Shown here one piece after another: positions 59,725 through 64,000 of a stretch of 64,000 bases of DNA (its first letter is position 1; each line of letters begins with the position of its first letter). The notes beneath the pieces are model-generated. The model made no database searches and was not told the origin of the DNA. It saw nothing but the letters and a program-made list of their open reading frames with translations. The stretch spans positions 186,001 to 250,000 of the forward strand of contig JBCDIT010000001.1 in the NCBI GenBank assembly GCA_038748775.1. The letters are read 5' to 3'. Origin of the DNA: DAIQNV01 sp038748775. GTDB taxonomy: Bacteria > Planctomycetota > Phycisphaerae > Phycisphaerales > UBA1924. Position numbers and translations under genes: made by a program.

Positions 59725-59734
59725 CCGTCCGCAC

Positions 59735-61501
59735 CTATCGCGCCGCGAGCGCTTTGCGTGCTTCTTCCAACAACCGCTCGACGTCGAACGGCTTGAAGAG
59801 CACGCTCTGCAGGCCCTGCTGGCTCGCACGCACGATCGAGTGGTGCGGGTCGTATCCGAAACCGGTCATCAGGATGACCGCCGCGTCGGCGCAGTGCTGG
59901 CGACAGGCCGCGAAGACTTCGTACCCGTTTCGGTCGGGCATGCGGATATCAGAGATGACCAGGTCGTAGGGCTGGCCGCCCTCGCAGGCCTCTCCGATGC
60001 GCAGGATCGCGCCGGCGCCCGATTCGCAGACGTCGACGTGGCATCCCCTCGCCCGGAGCACGGCCGTGATGATCTTGCGGATCTTCGGCTCGTCGTCGGC
60101 CACGAGCACCCGAGCGCCCGCGAGCGTCGGATCGTCCGCCGCGTTCGACATTGCCCGTTCGACACCCAGCAGGCTCCGGGGGCCCTGGGTCACGCTCTCA
60201 AGACGGGCCTTGATCGACTCGACGTCGGCACGGATCTTGGCGAGGTGCCTCGTGGTTTCGGGGTCGGCGTGCCCCTCGGCCTCGACCGCGTCGCACTCGA
60301 CCATGATGTCGGCGAGCGGCTCGCTGAGCTCATCGCCGACCCGCCCGGACAAGACCTCGTTGGTCGCCGAGCGTTCGACCACGAGCAAATCGAGCATGTG
60401 CAGAGCGAGCGCGAGGTGACGCCCGAAGATCTCCGCGAAGCGGCGTTCCTCATCGTCGAAGGCCTCGGGCTCCTTGCTCTCGATGTCCATGATCCCGATC
60501 ACGCGATCTTGGAGCCGCAGCGGGATCGTCATTGAGCTGCGAGCCCCGACCAGCGCCGGGATGAACCGCTCGTCGGTCTGGGCATCGCGACAGATGTACG
60601 CCTCGCCCGTTGCCGCGACCCAGCCGGAAATACCCGAGCCTTCGACCTCGGCGCTCAGGTCGAGGTCCTGTACCTCGGGCGGCAGGCCGGCGGAGATCAC
60701 GAGTTCGAGCTTCTGACGGTTGTCGTCGATCAGGAATATCGCGAAGTGGTCGTACTCGAGCACGTCGTGGGCCAGGCGGACCACCTTCTGCTCGAGAAGC
60801 TGGAGCCGCTCGTACGCCGACCGCTCTCGGACCGCGTCCGCGTCGATGCGCACGATCTCGAAACCGGCCCGGTCGATCGCCCGGAGCTTCGCCTCGGACC
60901 GATGCGCCGCGGTCACGTCGCGGACCACTCCGACGACACGATCCGAGCCGAACATCGCGGCGCGGCCCTCGGCCTCGGCCCGATCGCTCGCCTTCTCGCC
61001 CAAGTCGCCGCCGGTCGTCGGACGGGGCGGGGCGGGGGCGACCATGAGCTCGTACCAGAGCCGCGTCTCCGAACACGAGAGCTCAAACCGGCGGGGACGG
61101 CGGCGGGTGCTCTCCCGCGCGGTCGCGAACGACTTGGCGGCCTCGCGCAGCACCGTCGCGGCCTGGGTCCGAACCGATTCTTCGAGCGTAGCGAAGTAAC
61201 GATTGGCCCAGAGCACGCGGCCTTCACCGTCGGCGAGGCAAACGCCCTCCCCGATCGCGTCGAGCAGCACCTCGGCCTGCGACGGGCCCTCGGTCTGCGC
61301 CCGGGCTTCGTCCTCGTTCAGGAGCAGGGTGCTCAGGCCGGCCCTGCGGAGCACAGAGGCGACCCGAGCGATCGCGGCGGAGTCCATCGTCGCCGGGAGT
61401 CCGTCGGGCGTGCCCAGGGACTCGACCAACGCGGCGAGAGCGTCCGCGGAGACCAATCGTCCCTCGACGATGAGCACCTGGTTGGGCACCGTCGTATTCA
61501 C
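59735..61501 (-). CDS. PAS-GAF sensor with C-terminal receiver domain
   Basis: A 588-residue cytoplasmic signalling protein. N-terminal 75 residues are helical. A PAS-like domain follows (about 75-205: LLDAIGEGVCLADGEGRVLW and MFGSDRVVGVVRDVTAAHRS). A GAF domain lies at about 230-390 (EYDHFAIFLIDDNRQKLELV, SGISGWVAATGEAYICRDAQ, VIGIMDIESKEPEAFDDEER). A histidine-kinase-dimerisation-like helix lacks a clear His. The receiver domain (460-588) has the acidic pair in VLVADDEPKI, phosphoacceptor Asp518 (SDIRMPDRNGYE) and Lys570 (FKPFD). It has no catalytic ATPase domain, so it must be phosphorylated by another kinase. GTG start at 61501. Confidence 0.88.
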   Translation of the reverse strand: MNTTVPNQVLIVEGRLVSADALAALVESLGTPDGLPATMDSAAIARVASVLRRAGLSTLLLNEDEARAQTEGPSQAEVLLDAIGEGVCLADGEGRVLWANRYFATLEESVRTQAATVLREAAKSFATARESTRRRPRRFELSCSETRLWYELMVAPAPPRPTTGGDLGEKASDRAEAEGRAAMFGSDRVVGVVRDVTAAHRSEAKLRAIDRAGFEIVRIDADAVRERSAYERLQLLEQKVVRLAHDVLEYDHFAIFLIDDNRQKLELVISAGLPPEVQDLDLSAEVEGSGISGWVAATGEAYICRDAQTDERFIPALVGARSSMTIPLRLQDRVIGIMDIESKEPEAFDDEERRFAEIFGRHLALALHMLDLLVVERSATNEVLSGRVGDELSEPLADIMVECDAVEAEGHADPETTRHLAKIRADVESIKARLESVTQGPRSLLGVERAMSNAADDPTLAGARVLVADDEPKIRKIITAVLRARGCHVDVCESGAGAILRIGEACEGGQPYDLVISDIRMPDRNGYEVFAACRQHCADAAVILMTGFGYDPHHSIVRASQQGLQSVLFKPFDVERLLEEARKALAAR

Positions 61502-61734
61502 AGGCTCCGGCCCGCCTTCCTTTCAATCGGGAGTCTAGTCTCGGATGACTCTGAGCCAAGCCCCCATATCGGAAGACCAACTATCCGATTCACAACCCTC
61601 GGAGGTTCCAAGGGCTTCGAGGTACTATCGGCCTTCGCCGGGGTCCAAAGAAGGTGCTCCGACGAGAGGCGGCGTAGGACGAGGCCCCGCCCGCCCTCCA
61701 GACCGACGCCATCCCGCCCCACCCCGATGGTCCG

Positions 61735-62697
61735 ATGATCCACGCCCACCACCTCTCCAAGTCTTTCGGTCCGGTACGAGCCGTGCGCGACCTATCGCTC
61801 ATGATCGATCGGCCCGGTGTGACCGGGCTCCTCGGACCGAACGGCGCCGGGAAGAGCACAACCATCCGGATGTTGACCGGTTACATCGCACCGGACACCG
61901 GGTCGACCACGATCGATGGGATCGATCTGGCCGATCGCCCGACCGAGGCCAGGTCCCGCATCGGCTACGCGCCTGAGACCGCACCGCTCTATCCAGAGCT
62001 CACCCCGGTTCAGTACCTCCAGCACCGGGCCAAGCTCTTTCGCCTCGGGAGAAAGGAACGCGACACGGCGATCGGGCGGGAAATCGAGCGGTGTGTCCTC
62101 ACCGACGTCGCCCGCCGTCGCATCGGGGCACTCTCGAAGGGCTACCGCCAGCGCGTGGCCCTCGCCGCCGCCCTGATCCACGACCCACCGATCGTGATTC
62201 TCGACGAGCCGGCCTCCGGGCTGGACCCCGCCCAGATCATCGAACTCCGCAAAGCGATCGTGACCCTCGGCCAAATGAAAGCGGTTGTATTGTCGAGTCA
62301 TGTCCTCGCAGAAGTCGAACGAACCTGCGACCGGGTCGTCGTCGTTGCCGGCGGGCGTGTGCTCGCCGACGGGGCGATAGACGAACTCGCACGCGGCGAA
62401 CCGGCACGGCTTGTGGCAGAGTTTGCGCCTCCGAACGGCGCCGACCCGATGCTCGCCAGGCACCACGCGGCTGAGCTTCTCGCCAGGGTTCCGGGCCTCG
62501 CATCCCGGCGTTTGCTCGATGCGGGGAATCCCTGGGTCAGGCTCGAGGCCCCGCATGACCCGTCGGTCGCCGAGGCCCTCGCCAAGGTCCTCGTCGCCTC
62601 AGGATGGCGCATCCGCGAGTTGAGGCCCGAACGCCCGAGCCTCGAGGCTCGATTCGTCGAGCTCGTCGAGTCAGCAGCCGCGGAGGGCTCCGCTTGA
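61735..62697 (+). CDS. ABC transporter ATP-binding protein (GldA/NosF-like)
   Basis: A 320-residue ATPase of an ABC-2 export system. Walker A: GPNGAGKST (34-42). Signature: LSKGYRQR (133-140). Walker B: IVILDEPASGLDP (153-165), catalytic Glu158. The H-loop is SSHVLAEVE. The C-terminal 90 residues, with VAEFAPPNGADPMLARHHAA, are the usual helical extension of this subfamily. It overlaps the permease start in TTGA, so translation is coupled. With the two downstream genes it resembles the GldA-GldF-GldG set; gliding itself is not implied. Confidence 0.92.
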   Translation: MIHAHHLSKSFGPVRAVRDLSLMIDRPGVTGLLGPNGAGKSTTIRMLTGYIAPDTGSTTIDGIDLADRPTEARSRIGYAPETAPLYPELTPVQYLQHRAKLFRLGRKERDTAIGREIERCVLTDVARRRIGALSKGYRQRVALAAALIHDPPIVILDEPASGLDPAQIIELRKAIVTLGQMKAVVLSSHVLAEVERTCDRVVVVAGGRVLADGAIDELARGEPARLVAEFAPPNGADPMLARHHAAELLARVPGLASRRLLDAGNPWVRLEAPHDPSVAEALAKVLVASGWRIRELRPERPSLEARFVELVESAAAEGSA

Positions 62698-63416
62698 GTC
62701 CTTCGTTCGTCATCGCGTCGCGCGAGTTCGCCGCGCCCTACCGAACCGCTTCGGGCTGGCTCATCGCGGCGTTGTTCCTTCTACTCACCGGCGCGGTCTT
62801 CACAGCAAACACTCTTGTTCCCGGAGAGCCGGCGAGCCTGCGTTACTTCTTCGGACCGGCCGCGTGGTTGCTCGTGGTCATCGCCCCGGCGATCTCGATG
62901 AGGTCCTTCGCCGAAGAAACCCGAACCGGCACCATCGAGCCTTTGCTGACGGGTCCGGCCTCCGACATCGAGGTTGTTCTCGGCAAACACCTCGGCAACG
63001 TCGCGTTTCTTGTCAGCCTCTTCGTGCCCTCGCTGGTCTTTCCGCTCCTCTTGGCCTGGGCATCGGACGCGTCGCTTGATCTTGGGCCGATCTTCAGCGG
63101 CTACCTCGGTCTCGCGCTCGTCGGGTCCACGTACCTCGCGCTCGGGCTGGTCGTCAGCTCGGTCACCGATTCGCAGACCCTCGCCTTCCTCGCGGCCTTC
63201 CTGCTCGTTACCGCGTTCCTTATCGTGACCGGGCCGATGTCCGAACGCTTGCCTTCGTGGCTCGGGACGCTCGCGGCCAAGGTCTCCGTCCAGCCGCGGA
63301 TCGCCGACTTCGCCAAGGGCGTGCTCGACTTTGGCGCCGTCATCACGCTCGCGGTCATCCAGGCGGGGCTCTTGGCACTCGGGTGGGCCGCCCTTGATGC
63401 GCGGAGGTGGCGTTGA
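62694..63416 (+). CDS. ABC-2 type permease (GldF/NosY-like)
   Basis: A 240-residue membrane protein with six hydrophobic segments near 20-38, 55-72, 100-122, 135-160, 165-185 and 212-232. Between the first two, FAEETRTGTIEPLLTGPASD is the typical ABC-2 permease motif (E-E-x-x-G-T-x-E-x-L-L). It starts with TTG at 62694, overlapping the ATPase stop, and ends overlapping the next TTG start, so all three genes are coupled. Confidence 0.9.
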   Translation: MSPSFVIASREFAAPYRTASGWLIAALFLLLTGAVFTANTLVPGEPASLRYFFGPAAWLLVVIAPAISMRSFAEETRTGTIEPLLTGPASDIEVVLGKHLGNVAFLVSLFVPSLVFPLLLAWASDASLDLGPIFSGYLGLALVGSTYLALGLVVSSVTDSQTLAFLAAFLLVTAFLIVTGPMSERLPSWLGTLAAKVSVQPRIADFAKGVLDFGAVITLAVIQAGLLALGWAALDARRWR

Positions 63417-64000
63417 CATCGAACCGCAACAACCGATCAACCCTCTTGGCGAAAACCGGCGCGTTCACCGCCGCGAGCGTTCTCGCCGCGATCGGGCTTG
63501 GGCTCGCCGCGCGAGCGCTCCCGAGCGTCGATCTCACGTCGAGGGGCGACCATCGCCTCAGCGCGTTCTCGATGGCCGTCGTCGATGCTCTTGATGAACC
63601 AGCGACGCTCGTGCTCGCGGTCGACGACGCGCGACTCGACCGCCGCGCTCTCGATCGAGTCGACGATGTTCTCGACGCGTTCGAGCGATCGAACGCGGTG
63701 CGCATCCGACGGATCGATGCGGGCGCCGCCGACGGACCGGGGCGGCTCGGCGAACTCGCGCTCGAGCTCGTCGAGCGCGAAAGACCATCGATCGAGGCCG
63801 ACCTCGCGGCCGCGAGCGATATCGCGTCCGACCTCCGCACGCTCTCGGACCGCCTCGACGCACTGAATGCGTCACTCCGCGAAATATCCGCCGACCGCTC
63901 GGTGAACGCCAGACGATGGGCGGATCAACGGGCCGCGTTCGTGCGCGTCGCGGCCTCGGAGATCCTCAAGCTTGCCGACGCCACGACGCTCGCGCTCGCG
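63413..64000 (+). CDS. GldG-like ABC transport auxiliary protein, partial
   Basis: The open frame begins with TTG at 63413 (overlapping the permease stop in TTGA) and runs without a stop to the end of the window, 196 codons. It starts MTSNRNNRSTLLAKTGAFTA, with a membrane segment at about 12-35, then SVDLTSRGDHRLSAFSMAVV, characteristic of the GldG/DUF4350-like family (L-x-D-L-T-x-x-x-x-Y-x-L-S). The remainder is a periplasmic, charged region (ALELVERERPSIEADLAAAS). The 3' end lies beyond the window. Confidence 0.75.
   Translation, partial: MTSNRNNRSTLLAKTGAFTAASVLAAIGLGLAARALPSVDLTSRGDHRLSAFSMAVVDALDEPATLVLAVDDARLDRRALDRVDDVLDAFERSNAVRIRRIDAGAADGPGRLGELALELVERERPSIEADLAAASDIASDLRTLSDRLDALNASLREISADRSVNARRWADQRAAFVRVAASEILKLADATTLALA

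Noticed and set aside
59652..59734. Leftward peptide GQWAVGNRQW as a possible coding end
   Set aside because: It is a heptanucleotide simple repeat; both flanking genes have clear ends outside it.
1..64000. tRNA, rRNA, CRISPR array, transposase or integrase genes
   Set aside because: I looked for T-loop patterns such as GGTTCGAATCC, regular spacer arrays and transposase or recombinase motifs, and saw none convincing. A covariance-model search would be needed to be sure for RNA genes.

Overview
The window is GC-rich bacterial DNA with densely packed genes on both strands, frequent GTG and TTG starts, and almost every third position G or C. The gene content points to a planctomycete of the Phycisphaerae/Phycisphaerales type. 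Several exported proteins end in the tandem 'ADLAAPFGVLDLDDIDAFI' motif known as the GC-type dockerin, and an ECF-like sigma factor sits directly upstream of a transmembrane Ser/Thr kinase. DUF1844, large VWA and DUF4175-like proteins and zinc-ribbon membrane proteins fit the same lineage. This placement rests on reading protein families, not on a database search.

Layout. 1-8.8 kb: a rhodanese-like fragment, an exported GH13 amylase, and three exported enzymes or proteins with dockerin tails (S8 peptidase, a large unknown protein, an endonuclease/exonuclease/phosphatase). 8.8-15.2 kb: a CheY-like regulator, a small unknown protein, PBP4-type DD-carboxypeptidase, nadC, fabI, a small charged protein and a dockerin-tailed beta-helix protein. 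15.5-18.65 kb: a repeat-built solenoid membrane protein, then a 660-base gene-free region full of palindromic repeats. 18.65-23.2 kb: DUF1844-sdhC-sdhA-sdhB. 23.3-30 kb: SurA-like lipoprotein plus yraN, a small dockerin protein, and three tandem paralogous secreted proteins. 30-42 kb: sensor kinase, miaB, a block of two VWA proteins and a DUF4175-like protein, and trpD. 42-46 kb: the sigma-factor/Ser-Thr kinase operon. 46-51 kb: a coiled-coil protein and mreB-mreC-mreD followed by an alternative GlmU-type nucleotidyltransferase. 51-58 kb: two unknown genes, a duplicated glmU scrap, polA, and a tandem family of small membrane proteins interrupted by a copy of the polA 3' end. 58-64 kb: small lipoprotein, prmC, a PAS-GAF-receiver regulator, and the start of a Gld-type ABC export operon that runs off the window.

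Functional themes. Envelope growth is represented by MreBCD, the GlmU-like enzyme and PBP4. Export and surface display are represented by five dockerin proteins and three tail-fibre-like paralogs. Signalling is represented by a histidine kinase, two receiver proteins and the sigma/Ser-Thr kinase pair. The rest is core metabolism and information processing (SDH, NadC, FabI, TrpD, MiaB, PolA, PrmC).

The observations most worth checking are: six exact 11-bp direct repeats upstream of a VWA gene; the duplicated polA 3' end that terminates a membrane-protein gene out of frame; the new-looking tandem membrane/zinc-ribbon family next to it; the solenoid-plus-membrane-domain protein; and the palindrome cluster at about 18.0-18.6 kb. 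No tRNA, rRNA, CRISPR array, transposase or integrase was seen.
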